Part shown: positions 26,265 to 38,350 of the stretch, one piece after another
Position numbering within the stretch: position 1 is the first letter of the stretch
Layout of the letters: each line of letters starts with the position of its first letter
Assembly: GCA_022747635.1 (NCBI GenBank)
Contig: JAKTNV010000004.1
Location: 17,918,969-17,982,968, forward strand
Length of the DNA: 64,000 nt
Direction of reading: 5' to 3'
From: Hetaerina americana
Taxonomy: Eukaryota; Arthropoda; Insecta; Odonata; Calopterygidae
Program-made: the position numbers and the translations under genes
The notes under the pieces: generated by a model
Told to the model about the DNA's origin: nothing
The model's database searches: none
The model's input: the letters and a program-made list of their open reading frames with translations, nothing else

Positions 26265-26720
26265 CGTGCGTGTATTCTCGACCTCTTTCGCCGTCCGGAG
26301 ACACGGTCCTGAGCTTCCCTCCGCCCCTCTCCCCTCCTTTCTTTGTGAGGCTGTAGGGTAGCCATTATTACGTTCCCCCCGTGGAGATCGTGCGAGATCG
26401 GGTCGGGGGGTGTGAAATTTTCGGTGCGGAGAGGCGAAATGGAGGAACCGGAGGGATGAGTACGGAAGAATGCTTAGGCAGGGACCGAGAACAGAGAGCT
26501 CGAGGAAATGAGGGGCGGGGAATTGGGTCAAAGGGTGAATTAGGCCACGCGGAGAATATAGGTGAACGGGAGTGAATTGTGGACGGGGATGAGGGTCGAG
26601 GTGGGGCGGTGTGTAAGCGAATTTAAAGAAAGAGGACACCCCTTTGTCCCTGTTTTTCCCTTTCGAGCTCCTCATTCCTCCCTCCTTCTCTCCATTATCT
26701 CTCTTCTACTCAATCTTCTC
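26265..26720. promoter_or_regulatory. GC island 6 with CT-to-GA switch
   Basis: It is CT-rich at 26280-26345 and GA/G-rich at 26380-26630 (GGTCGGGGGG, GGTGCGGAGAGG, GGGGCGGGG), then CT-rich again to 26710. The 153-codon minus-strand frame is Pro/His/Ser-rich low-complexity. The compositional switch resembles the islands near 7.6 and 30 kb. Function is inferred only. Confidence 0.28.
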
Positions 26721-27417
26721 AGTTGGGGGTTGGTGAGTTATATTTCAGCGCTGTCTCTTGATGTTCAATTTAGGGTCGGAAGCTCGTCAGCGTTTCTTCA
26801 GTCCCACGAGAACGTCAGGTTGGTCATTTTTTAGTTAAAATTTTGTCGTTAACTTTTAAAAATATTTATGATAACATTTGTATGAATCCAAATATTTTTC
26901 ACAGCTGCGCATAAATTTTTAGGACCTTCAGCTGGCCTAGTAGATCGAAGTATTTTTTAAGTTGGTAGGTATGGGCGTACAGCCACCTGAAAATATCGAA
27001 ACTTTCGTAAAATTTATATATATTAATGGTAGGAAATCCTTTTTTAGAAATAATTAATTGGATTAAGGCCTGCTTCTGTGATACTTGGGCTCAATTATGG
27101 TAGGAAAATTAAATGTTATTTGTCTTGTTACTACTACCCTTATGATGGGCTACAAAATTATTACACCTAGCTACTTACTCACATTTTCGTTGTTTTTCAT
27201 GTTTTCCAACGGCATCATAAAGTCCACCATCGTTGTTGGCGTGATATGTTTAATTAATGTATTCAATCATATATGACTCGTTATTAAATTCATAGGGACT
27301 ATAACTACTTGTACAGGTATCATCTTAGGTTAATAGTATATCCATGTACAAATTTCGACGGGAGCGAGTCGGTGTGTGTCTCATTTTTTAAGCTATAGTA
27401 TATGTACGTAGAAACAG
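26721..27417. other. AT-rich DNA, no feature seen
   Basis: No recognisable gene or repeat. A 63-codon frame at 27085-27276 is hydrophobic but unassigned. Confidence 0.5.
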
Positions 27418-27667
27418 GGGTCGTGGTAGTCCGGGGGTAGAGCGTTGGACTACGGACCGGAGGGCTCGGTTTTCATTCCCGGGGAAGACTCAGAGCACCC
27501 TCAGCTCCACCGGAGTTGTATGACTTTTGGGGATATTCCTGGGGAACCAACTTGGTTTAGGGAACTGGCCCCACGCCGTCGGGCTTAGTACTTTAAAATA
27601 GATAGATGAACTCTACCATCACCTATCAAATCAACCTTCGGGTTGATTACTTTGTTTATGGTTTTTA
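27418..27667 (+). repeat. tRNA-derived SINE, family 1, copy 3
   Basis: The head is TCGTGGTAGTCCGGGGGTAG (A-box region) and GGTTTTCATTCCCGGGGAAG (mutated B box). The shared body follows with GAGCACCCTCAGCTCCACCG, the CGTCGGGCTTAGTAC block, and the terminal GGTTGATTACTTTGTTTATG. It is more diverged in the middle than copies 1 and 2. The B box has lost the TTCGA core, so it is probably transcriptionally dead. Confidence 0.85.
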
Positions 27668-29639
27668 TGTGTAGTAACATTAGTGAGAATTGATCTGCGT
27701 CTGTAAAAGGAAAATCTAGCAATAATTTTGATGAACGTCTTCACGCTTATCAGACTCTTTCGTGTGTACTTATTTCATATGGTCACAATATTTTTTTAAA
27801 ATACCTGCCATTTACCGTAGTAGGTATTATTAAAACTTACTACTCGTTATATCATGTAGGATGCGTCACTATTTAGTTTTAATATTTGTGTTTGAAGAAT
27901 ATACCGGTTTGTATAAATTTATAGTAAAACATTATTTCTAATCACTAGTGACCAGAATTTTGACGAAGCCAATTTTAATTATCAGAATAATTTAAGTATG
28001 AAATTGAGGACAAATATCCATATGTGTAGTAGAGTTTCATATATGTAAGTTTAATGATATTTATCATCGACACGCCACGTTATTTCATATTTTTACATCA
28101 ACATGAAGAGCACGCATAAAACAGTAGAAAAGTGAATACGGGGGGAAATTCAAAATCGTCACTTCCGTTTTCAGTTCTAATGCAGTCGATTTCACCAGAT
28201 CGAACCGTTTTTCCGTTTCGATTTCTTTATTTTTTTCAGATTCTCCCTTTGCTCAGATGAGGTTTATGGGAGCTTTTTCATGACGCCATCTTCGTTCTCT
28301 TTTACGATTTTCATCCATTCCCAAAAGGGTTCCATGTCGATTTCAAGGCTAAGGTCCGTGTTTGCAGTCATCTGTCAGCTCTGGGAGTCTCAAAGGAGCC
28401 TCCTTCGTCAAAAATTCATTTACAATTTTTGGCGTAGGTGTGATTCCCGATGGTGGGAGACGATTATTAATACGGACCTTAATCCGAACACCCACCCCAC
28501 GGGCAAACGCCACAATGCGGGTCATTCGGTGTGAAACAGAAGTGGTTGGGTGGGACGATACCTGGGAACTTCCTCGTAAATATTCATGGCTCACTCTCCT
28601 TGCGTCCTTCTGCGTTTATCCGTTGTATTTCCTGTCACCTGCCATCCTTTTACGTCACTGTTTATCTCTCTTCTCTTCCGTTTTTCCTCACCTTGCACAT
28701 TCCTAACGACTCCATTTCTCCTTATACGTTCGCTCTCCCCGTCGCATCTATTTTTTCACTATATTGATGATGTTTAATATGGTTTTCTTTCATTTATTCA
28801 TGCTTGTATACGTGAAAGAAAGTGGTGTCTCTGGGGATATAATTAACTCCATGCCTTCAACCTCTTTCACCCGTTCTATGTTCAACGCTGGTCTCCAGCA
28901 CTGCCCTCCAAAGCATTTTATTCGTATTTCTTCATTTAAAATTTCGCACCACGAAGATCGTTTTGATACCCTGTTATTCCGAAATATTGTCAAGCGCGTC
29001 CCCACCGTCGCCAAGCGCAGTTTCTTTAAGGGCGCCCGTTTCTCATTCAGCAGAAACGCATTTTTAGTTCGGTCAGTCCTGCCTTTGTCGGCAAAACCTT
29101 TGCTTTATTTCCATTACTTTTCTTCCCAAGTATGTGAGCATGCGTATTCATGTTTTCTTTTGTGCCGGACTTTTTTTATATTACAAGCGAACGCAAGCTA
29201 GTATTTGTAAAATGTATATGGCGGGACAGAATTATCCTTCGGGCTGTCTCTAGTGTGTCTTGACCAGCTGTCCTATCTCTTCTCTTATTGCGTATGAATC
29301 ATGGTGGGACTGGAAGGAATTAGTAGACTATATGAATTTATTTGTCCTGTGATGTTCATGAGGCTAGCTGTTGCTTACTAACGGTAATTATCTTTATTGA
29401 AACATGTACTTCAATAAATCTCGTATCAATAAAATATAAAATTTAAATAAATAAAAAAATTCTAGATAAGTCACCTTCTCTGATACAGGTATGTTGTTTA
29501 GAGCGATACACTTAAGCACGGCGCGTTAGATGCCAATAAAAACTTAAAGTATCGATGTCGAGAGAATCGATTCGTGGTCACGAATGGAATCGACATTCAT
29601 GGTCCCATTTTAGGTGGAACCTTTGCTTTTTTTCCATTG
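27668..29639. other. No gene recognised
   Basis: AT-rich, with a slightly more balanced CT-rich patch at 28200-28760 containing ATGACGCCATCTTCG near 28279. The 145-codon plus-strand frame at 28764-29201 has no recognisable domain. No transposon ends were seen. Confidence 0.45.
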
Positions 29640-30600
29640 TCCAGCATCACGTCGACACCATAACGTCGGGCAACACTGTCTCCCTCTCTCGGTCCCCGTT
29701 TGCTTTGGCTCGTAGCCGTCTGCTTCCCTATCCCTCCCAATTCCAGGAATCCCCACCGCAGTGTCCTCGATTCCCTCAGAAAACCCTTAAAAACTCCCTT
29801 GCGGAGCAACCCAAGGGAATGCGGAGAGAGGGAAAGTATAGGGAACCCGTCTTCACGAAGGGTAGGGCAGGCCTTGCTCTCTCAACCCTACCCCCTTTCT
29901 CACGACGGAAGAGGGAGGTGGGTGAGGGCAGGGGTCATCCCCGATTTACGACCTCTTCCCTGTATCCACAAGGACAGCGGAGACCGTACACTCGCGGCAG
30001 CGGTGGAGGGGGGAAGGGGTTGGGGTAAGAGAAAGGAGTCATAGGCGAGCAGGCAGAGACCTAGGAGGAAGGGGACAAGGCGCGGATATCCTGACGAAAT
30101 GCCTCGGAATAACGGTGGTTGCGAAGGGGTTCGGGGGCGCGGTCGAAGGGAGGGTGCGGAGAAACAAAGAGGTGGGTGGGCAGGATAGGGCAGGTCGTCC
30201 TCGGATGGGGGTTTGTCGAGGGGGCGGGTGCCGGCAAGTGCTCAGCGTAGGAATTGAGGCGGCCATCTCTCCATTCCCGTTCCTCCCTCTCCGCGCGCAC
30301 AATTCCCTCAATACTGTACGAGTGGGACCTCCTTCATGTGCGCGTGAGAGAGTCTCTAACCCCCCCCCTCTCTTCCCCCGTTTTTTTTATGAGAGGATGA
30401 GGGAGGAGGATGGGACAGAGGGCGGTCCTTTTTGATGGCGGGGTCGGCTTCCCTGTTCCTGTTTTTTTCTCCCGAGCCGGAAAATGGGTCACCAAGTGCA
30501 AAAACAGCCGTTGCTTTACGATCCCAATGTTTCAAACATGTTTCGTCCCGGCGGCGACGGGACAAAAAAGATTTACAACTCCCGGGCTGTAACGGGAAGT
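29640..30600. promoter_or_regulatory. GC island 7 with CT-to-GA switch
   Basis: The plus strand is CT-rich to about 29900, then GA/G-rich to about 30230 (GGGAGGTGGGTGAGGGCAGG, GGTGGGTGGGCAGGATAGGG), then CT-rich again. A GGCGGCCATCTC word lies near 30259 and a donor-like GGTAAGAG near 30024. Open frames of 79-157 codons on both strands are low-complexity. Possibly a promoter or chromatin element. Confidence 0.3.
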
Positions 30601-33229
30601 GTTGATAGCGCCTATTGCAACGGCTACCAGATGAAAACTTTCGGGTAAAAGGGGTGATAGGAGTCGCAGTTTCGTCATTCCTCGTATTTTTTATGGTGGC
30701 TACTCAGTTACATTTTTACATCATGTACACGTTTTATGAATGCTTGTAAATATCCAGTTTGATTATGGCCCTTTTAAAAAATGCTCTTTCAAATATCAAT
30801 CAACTAAATTGAATTTCGTGATTGTGGTCGTGATATAAAGGACAGCGGCTCTTTTGACGTCTTACTAGAAATCATAAGAATAATAATTGCCTCAATTTCA
30901 AACGGTTACCCTTTTAGAAATTATATTTTTTCTGTATCTTTGCGAATTATTGTTACTTCCTTTCCTTAGTAGTGTATTTAAGGATACATGCGTATTAGCA
31001 ATTTTAATAGGAGCCTGTTGAAATCAAATACAGATAAAGAATCATGAAGAGGTGAAGATTGGCCGTAGTAAAAAGTTCCTTTTTTAATATTGGAATTTAA
31101 TTGCTTAATAGGATTGATGTATATGTAGAGTAAAATGACCTACTAACTAAGGTATGTAAAAGTATTTAATATAGTATGGAAATGATGTGAAATCATGACT
31201 GATTCAGGCTCTTGAGTACGTGTTAAGAATTATATAAAAATGTGGAAGGGCTTAATACTGCAACGCTGTCATACTTGGGTTGGGAATCATCGAAAAGTTT
31301 ACATTCCATTAGCCAATTATTTAATCCAAAAATTTAAGTATTAATGGTGGTGATTTCACATTCAATGAGCTCTTAGTTTAATAACTTCAAATTTGCGTAC
31401 TTATAACTTACGATTGAACCATGAATTTTGTGAAATGAGAGATGCAATAAACAATCTATTTAGGGAACTGTTCCGCTAACAATTTATCAGGAACAGCCTA
31501 GTTTCTAGCCTTCTATTTTAATCATGAAATTTCCACCTTCCTCTTTATCGCTGCCTATTGTGCTTACGAAGTATTAAACTACAAGTAGGCCCAATGATGA
31601 TTGATTGCTTGGTGATGACGCGCGATGGAGAGACTGTTACCCAGATGGCTGCTAAACTAACTACGGATGTCGGTCCGTAAATGTCCCATACACTAAAAAT
31701 ATCTTTTAGCGAAGTTAGTGCCTATGTATCCACTCAACTTTGGTAACACAGGGACATAGTCCAGTTATAGTTATTTTATTATTAATTATTATGGATAATC
31801 TACCGAGCAAAATTTAGCTCCATGTGTTATGCGTCTTCCAGTTTCTTCCCTTTTACATCTAGTTTATTATTTCCATTACCCAACATGCCAACATCTCAAA
31901 AATTTCCAAACTACGCTCATCCTCTTTCATAAAGGACCGGGTGTCGGAACCCTACTTATAAAATGCTCTCCATGAGTAAATTTGAAAGTTCTTTTCATTA
32001 CGGACTTTATTAATTTAGCACTGCTTGTAGGCAGTCTTTTTTCTCCACTTCAAAAGTGTTCAAGGGAGAGAGAGAGCGAAAGTCGTCCTCTCTCCATGGA
32101 TTATTCCGCCTCAGCGGAAATGTTACCATTTATTTTGCGGGTAACCATACAGTGCACGTGACGGTGTGAGATGGCCTTGTGTTGAAATTGCGCGGTCACA
32201 ATTTTCTCCAATGGTCTTCTCCCAATGAAAAATGAAGGTTTTTTAAATTGGAGATTGAGTCGGCAGGTACTCTATTCCCCAGACGAAATATTTCCTCTGC
32301 TTTGCCTCGTATTTTCCCCGTCAACCTCTCAGCATGTAATTAGTCATGTGTTTCATTTCTGAATGAAATTCTATCGATTTTACAATAAAAAGTGCATATG
32401 TTAAGGAGGGTTTTTTATTAAGATAAAAACAATAACATTTCAATTCGATAGCTGTATATGTTGATATTACCTCTCGGTTAAATATGCTGCTGCCGGTTTC
32501 AGAATTAATTTTAACTTAATTGAGTATTCATATTAGTGTATTTTGGATGTGTCGACGTGGAAATAAAGCCATTTCAACAATCGGGCGATAATTATCTTTT
32601 GCAGGGTGAAGGTAATCATCTTTTTTCGTGACATTAAAAATAAAATTATTTTCTCTGTAAGATTTGCAACGTAATATATGTAACGTCTACGGGGTCAATC
32701 GATGAAAATATTTCATTTCCATTTCAATAAAAGGTAATACAAGTCAATTTTCGCATTATTTAAATTACATGAATCCCATTATGGATTCAACATATACTAG
32801 CGCACATTGTGCTGAAATCATGTTGTTATTATCAAATCAAGTGATAAAATTTACTTGTGTTACCCTTTAATTTTAATGGAAAGAATGATTTCCCATTAAA
32901 TGCAATGGGAGTAGTACTGTTAGAATGGCCATCCCAGGCATTCATGTCATTCGTCGTCCTTTCATTATTTTAATTCAGTTGAGTGATGATGCGGTGCTTA
33001 GTTTTGGCAAAATCATCTTTTTCCCCCGATCTCTAATCCCCGAATCTATGGACTTTCAAAGACGTTTCCAAACCATTCATTAAGGATTCAGTGCCTTAAA
33101 AAAATTCATTTTTCTTCTACTTTATTGAACGGTTTATATGGAGTCTGTACCCCAGTCCCTGTGGCAGCTGGAAGGATATTTTGTCGTTCAGAGCACGATT
33201 TGTCACAGTTCTCTTTTCAGTCACCAGGT
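30601..33229. other. AT-rich DNA, no feature seen
   Basis: About 2.6 kb without an open frame longer than 60 codons and without recognisable repeat. A short GAGAGAGAGAGCGAAAG patch sits near 32070. Confidence 0.55.
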
Positions 33230-34080
33230 GACGAATTTCAGGGCGTCGGTAATCATCGCTCCGCGCTGTGCCTGGGGCGGGAAAGTGCGTGAGTGAAACA
33301 ACACGATCCATCCGCCGCACGGGGAAAAAAACATTGCAAACAGAGAAGAAGCCGCCCGGCCAGGAACAACCGAAATGAACCCATCGTGGGGAATGTTTAG
33401 GGAGGAGGCGACCCAAAATTCGTTCCACCCCAATCCGTGGCTGTCACACAAGCAAGCACACATGCAAACAAACAAAGTGTGGGTGGCTTTGGCATGAGGG
33501 TCCGTCACGACCCGCAGAAGTTTGACGCACTCTTTCACTTTCACGAGCGAGTCCGAGGAAAACGGACGCGGACTCGCCGGCGTTGCGCGCACCCGCGGTC
33601 ACTCCACTGCGCCCGCATCCCCCATGGGGGGGACCCCAACCCGTCCCCCTCCAGCATTTTGTCAACCCCGGGACATATACGTCGCAAGAAGGGGTTTTTG
33701 CGACCGACCGGAGCGAATCGCCCTTCACTCTCCCCAGTTCCCGAGCCGTCCGTCCTTTTTGTGCTCGCCCTGTTGGAGTGACCGCGGTCCACCCCCTCCT
33801 CGGGTCGAAAGTGGTCGGTGTCCGGCAAATTGAAGCAGAGTTATCTGCAACAATCGCCTTCCCGCCTCCCCCCTCTTCCTTTGAGTATGAATGCTCCCAC
33901 TCCTCGGGCGGGCCGCTTTAAAAGGGGGTCGGAGTGGTGGCCCCAAATTCAGAGTCTCTGGTAAAGTGCCAATTCAATATATTTCAATGGAGCTCGCAAA
34001 GCAAAGGGTGTTTTCGAGGTTCCTCGTCAGGGATTGGTCTGGCTCACCGGGGCGAGGATGAAAGTAAGGCGATGAGGGTA
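33230..34080. promoter_or_regulatory. CpG-dense island 8
   Basis: This is the most CpG-dense island seen. The interval 33540-33620 alone holds roughly 15 CpGs, and the density stays high to about 33900. It lacks the strong CT/GA skew of the other islands. Frames of 94-123 codons overlap on several strands and frames, which is expected from a stop-poor GC-rich segment, and none is recognisable. Plausible as a promoter or 5' exon; no TATA or splice evidence decides it. Confidence 0.35.
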
Positions 34081-35325
34081 AACTATTGGCCGTGAAGGAG
34101 ATGGGGTTCCCTATTTTTTTCCCAACTCAGATATGTGGAATCATTTGAAATACTAAAAGTCCTCTCGCCTTGCGACGGTGGATGAATAGAGTCGTCCGAA
34201 TGTTTAATAATATTGGTGACATCGAAAGGTCATGTGCCTGAGTGGTAGAGCTACTATGTGATTTTTTTTAAATTGTAATTCACCCTCCTTTTCTGTGATG
34301 GAACAGTTATATTTCAGTTTTCTTTATGCTTGGAACTATTTATTTTATTTCCTGCATTTTTCCCATAAATAATTTATTCAGATCGAACTGAGTACGTGAT
34401 ACGCCGGCTTTTCAAGAGGAGATTTATATCAAATGACAAAATACATCACACATACATAAATGCCCGCTAAGCTCTATTGTTGGCAGCATGAGTTTTAGCT
34501 TTTCATGGTGCTGTAGACCCTATCTTCTGACGTGTTGGACGACGAAATCGTTCTGCTGGATACTGTACTCAGGAATCATGTTGCATTATTACCGCATTCG
34601 CCGCATCCACTTTCATTTTGCGTGTCTTGTATTCTTTTCTCCTCATAATTCTTCGATTTTTGTCCTGTGTAATACTTGGAGTTGATCATAATTCCTTTTG
34701 CCCAAGTATTCCCGATACTAAAATGCGATGGTTGATCCAAAAGTCCTTGAATCTATACAATGAAACCCCTTACTCGAAGAGGAGTGAGCTTGAAAATAAG
34801 CCCCTCATACTAAACTCGTTTCACGGAATAAGCATGCTTGAAACCTCGCTTTGGTTATTCGAGGTTGTACATTCTTGAAATTCGTCGGAAACGGGTGGAG
34901 GGGTACATACTGTTATAGAATATCATTTATTATGTATACTACGGAGAAATTTGGCTTCAGTCACCTTGACTAAAGTGATTATTGAGTTTTAGAGTTGAAT
35001 ATTTTCGGACTTGAAGGAGAATCGAATGAGAAGTCATGCATACATATAAGGTAATCATGAAATGCATCTTGAAAAGGTTTACCTTACGACGCTTACGCGT
35101 TACGACTTACGTTTCGTACATATTTGGAAGGGTTTCATAATTCATCAGTGGGAAAAGCGTGAGCTATGTTGTGAGACTATGCAAACAATCTTTAAAATAT
35201 GTGTTTGTGCTTTACAAAGTTGTTCCGTTGTCGACGGAGGAGCAACTTGATTGTAACGGTTGTACATAAGCGGGGAGGACATTATACATTTTGAAAGCAA
35301 ATTATATGTAACTTCACTAAATTTC
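34081..35325. other. AT-rich DNA, no gene recognised
   Basis: No recognisable gene. A short TGCCTGAGTGGTAGAGCT at 34231-34250 looks like a tRNA A box but has no B box or fold around it. Confidence 0.5.
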
Positions 35326-35450
35326 TTCTTTCAAATGTTCTGTTTATTCGCTCCTCGTTTCGATGAAAACCGTAATACTCCATACAATGCACCCGAAGGC
35401 GGCTCTAACCTCAAAGCGCGTTGTGAACAAGCAGAACATTTGAAAGTGTA
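35326..35450. repeat. Imperfect inverted repeat, about 38-bp arms
   Basis: The left arm starts CTTTCAAATGTTCTGTTTAT near 35329. The right arm, read on the minus strand from 35448, starts CTTTCAAATGTTCTGCTTGT. The first 15 bases match perfectly and similarity fades over about 38 bases. Both strands read QMFCLF-x-x-RF in translation. It may be the remains of two copies of one element inserted head to head. Confidence 0.7.
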
Positions 35451-35513
35451 AATTATAAAAGCACTGTTGGAGAATGGGAAAGGATGAATAAAGTGTATGT
35501 GTGTATATGTATA

Positions 35514-35525
<12 letters not shown>

Positions 35526-35586
<61 letters not shown>
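35526..35586. repeat. TA microsatellite, left of palindrome
   Basis: Pure alternating TA of about 60 bp, preceded by a GTGTATATGTATATGTGTGT stretch. It abuts the left arm of the long palindrome. Confidence 0.96.
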
Positions 35587-35587
<1 letters not shown>

Positions 35588-35590
<3 letters not shown>

Positions 35591-35778
35591 AAAAACACAG
35601 ATTTAGATTTTTAGAATATAGAAACACAAAGAAAGGACACTCACAATTTGTTATTTGACGTTTCGACAGCACGGCTGTCTGAAGACGACAGCCGTGCTGT
35701 CGAAACGTCAAATAACAAATTGTGAGTGTGCTTTCTTTGTGTTTCTATATTCTAAAAATCTAAATCTGTGTTTTTACA
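35588..35778. repeat. Near-perfect 191-bp palindrome
   Basis: Two 92-bp arms (35588-35679 and 35687-35778) are reverse complements with one mismatch, separated by seven bases (TGAAGAC). Each arm also contains its own small hairpin, GACAGC-ACG-GCTGTC, next to CGAAACGTC. TA arrays lie on the left and, about 40 bp further on, on the right. It can extrude as a cruciform. It could be a foldback element, a head-to-head double insertion, or an artefact of assembly around a hairpin. Confidence 0.92.
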
Positions 35779-35814
35779 TATTTGTGCGTCGCCGAAGAGC
35801 GTTCCATTTCGAAG

Positions 35815-35820
<6 letters not shown>

Positions 35821-35864
<44 letters not shown>
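35821..35864. repeat. TA microsatellite, right of palindrome
   Basis: About 44 bp of alternating TA, 42 bp after the right palindrome arm. Confidence 0.96.
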
Positions 35865-35866
<2 letters not shown>

Positions 35867-37599
35867 TGATTTCGTCGACGATTTTGCGGCTCTAATACGA
35901 TGGCTCTCGTATATGACTGAATTGCTGAACAGCTGGTTAGGGAGAGGAAATAAGTAGGCATTTAAACGACGTCAGTCTGGAGAGTGGAATAGGGTAGTTA
36001 TAACGCTGTATTAACCCGCTAAACTACCGATATGCTATAGGTGTCCTAGTACCTACTTGAATTCCTTTTTCCTATTCACTGGTAGTATGATCGGGAAGGT
36101 GTACAATATTCATTGATATTATAGTTTTTCTTTTAATTTTTGGCCACTAATTTTGACGAAAGTGTCACCTCAAGATTCTGCAGACTGAGAATAGATAAGT
36201 GTGCTCTTAATGATTAGGCTAATGCAACCAGCTACGTGCGAATCCGTTCTTTTGAACAGGTTGTAGAAAAGTCACCTATCCCTCCAATTTACTCCTTTTT
36301 TTCTGCAATAATGTAATTAATTCGACCTCTCATTGATTATCCTGAGAACCACTTTCGCGGCGTGTTAAAGCAAAACTTATTGTTTTATAACCCTCTCACA
36401 CGATCGCCTTTCCTTTTTTTGGAGTGGGAATTGACACTGATCAGATGAAATTTTCCGGCTAACTTCCTCCTTCGCAAATGCTACGAATCAGTCCATGAAA
36501 ACTCTTACTTTCACCTTTTCGTATACTCTTTAATAATTCCTCAGGAATGTTCTCTTTTCCCACGGTATTATTTAATTTAATGCCCTTAATGCCTTTTGTG
36601 TCCATGTTTGGTCGCCTAACATATTTACCATATAGATCCTCTCTTTATTATTATCATCTCTCTTGAATCTTTGCCAATTTCATGAATAATATGTACGTAT
36701 CAAGATAATGTGTGCCGATTTTCCTTCCTGACTTCCTGACAGTGTTTTCACTGTCTTGTACCGCGCCCTCATCCACCCTTCATTGGTAAATTTTCCATGT
36801 CTTAGGATTTCGTCTTCCTCCGAACTTGTTTCGTCCTGTTAGATGCACGCCTCCTTTCATCTCTTTCTTTTACTTTCTTTTGACGAATTCTCACAGAAGT
36901 AAGAAATCGGAAGTGAGTATAAATTTAATTTTATGCCAGTGTAAGTTGAAGCAAGATGCTATAAAAACAAACAATATGCAGGGAATTTCGAAGGCAATTA
37001 GCCAGCATTGATGCTCTTTCTTACCGGCAATAATGCTATTGAGCGGATTAGTTGATAATCAACGTTATTTATTCATAAATTACGTAAGTTTTTTGACGAG
37101 AATAAAATAATGTTTTATTTTCAGTTTGTAAATTATTGTTCATTATATCTATTTTTAAGATAAATGCTTCTCTTAATTTAAAAAATCGAATACCGTGGAT
37201 GTGAATTAAGTATTGTGTCGACGTATGAGAAATGTGAAAGAAAGTAATCTCAGCCAACATGTTTTGTAGCGGAAACGGATGAGACATCTTCCAGAGTTCC
37301 TTAACTTTGGGAGGAAAATATTATTCCAACAGTGTATGGCAGTCGGCGTTAACATCCTAGCCTCGATCGCCGCCGCCGATCTTGCTCACCATGTTCCTTA
37401 AATTGAACATCGTTAGGCCGATGGAAGTTTTACGCTGGAATCACCGCCATTGTTAGTGTCGGACATCATTAGGTACTTACCAACTTCTGCCTTTATTGTC
37501 TTTTTTGTTTTAGCGTTTTTTTTTGCCTTTCTTGATGGCTTATTGGGGTAATTGGGAAATTTGTTTTTCCCCAGAAGCGCCAGCGTTATGATATTTCCT
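35865..37599. other. AT-rich DNA, no feature seen
   Basis: No recognisable gene, repeat or RNA. The longest frames are 61-72 codons and unassigned. Confidence 0.55.
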
Positions 37600-38350
37600 A
37601 CTCGTCCCTCTTCCCTGTGCTACTAGCGATTGTCCCCCATATCGCCGTCGAAGGTTTCGGAAAATCAAGCCCCTATTCCATTCTTCTCGCCACTTCCCCA
37701 ACTCGGTGGGATTTCCTCGTCCTTCGCAATTCCCGTCCCCGCTTCCCATCTCAGGGGAATGGGGCGGGGTTAGAGAAGAAGAAGTGGCGGAAATCTCACA
37801 AAAATCTCACGACACGGCTTCCCATTTTCTCCGGAAAGAAAGGACACGCCGAACCCGGCCTCAGAAGGGGCCTCCCAACCCTAACTCTCCCCCCTCCGGT
37901 ATTCTTCCCGGAGAGGAGATACCTTATTCCTGCCTGCACTCTCCGCACGCCACCCCCTTCCTCCCAATCACCGCCACCCGCTGGCCCTGGAAGAGTAGGG
38001 GATGGAGTGTGTGGTTGGGACGGGAGGGCAAGGGAGGAGCACAAGAGAGGAAGCCGCAGCGAAAGTCGGTCAGGGTTCTCTCTTCTCTTTCTCTCCCCCT
38101 TCCCCCCAGCCCTGTGCTCTTTGTACTGTGAATCGTCGTCGTCGTTCTACGCGCGTGGAGTTTTCATCATTTTTTTCTGTGGGTAAGGCCTCCCGCGAGG
38201 CGGAACAAAAAAAAGGACATACACCGGAAAAGCGGAAGGGGATACACGAAAACATTGCGCTTTCCGTCGGTCAGCTTTGTCCCCGGACCCCTCCCCGCCT
38301 CCCGTCAGCTTTGGGGAAGTGAGACGATGTTGAGAGGCAGAGGGCAGCAT
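37600..38350. promoter_or_regulatory. GC island 9
   Basis: CT-rich with GC-rich inserts, turning GA-rich at 37990-38060, CT-rich at 38075-38115, then GC-rich to 38330. A donor-like GGGTAAGG sits near 38179. The 189- and 141-codon plus-strand frames overlap one another in different frames and are Pro/Ser/Arg-rich, which argues against coding. Possibly a regulatory or first-exon region. Confidence 0.3.

Noticed and set aside
34228..34260. TGCCTGAGTGGTAGAGCT as a tRNA or SINE head
   Set aside because: Only an A-box-like word; no B box or clover-leaf pairing follows.
37617..38186. 189-codon plus-strand frame
   Set aside because: It lies in a GC island, is Pro/Ser/Arg-rich, and overlaps a 141-codon frame in another phase.
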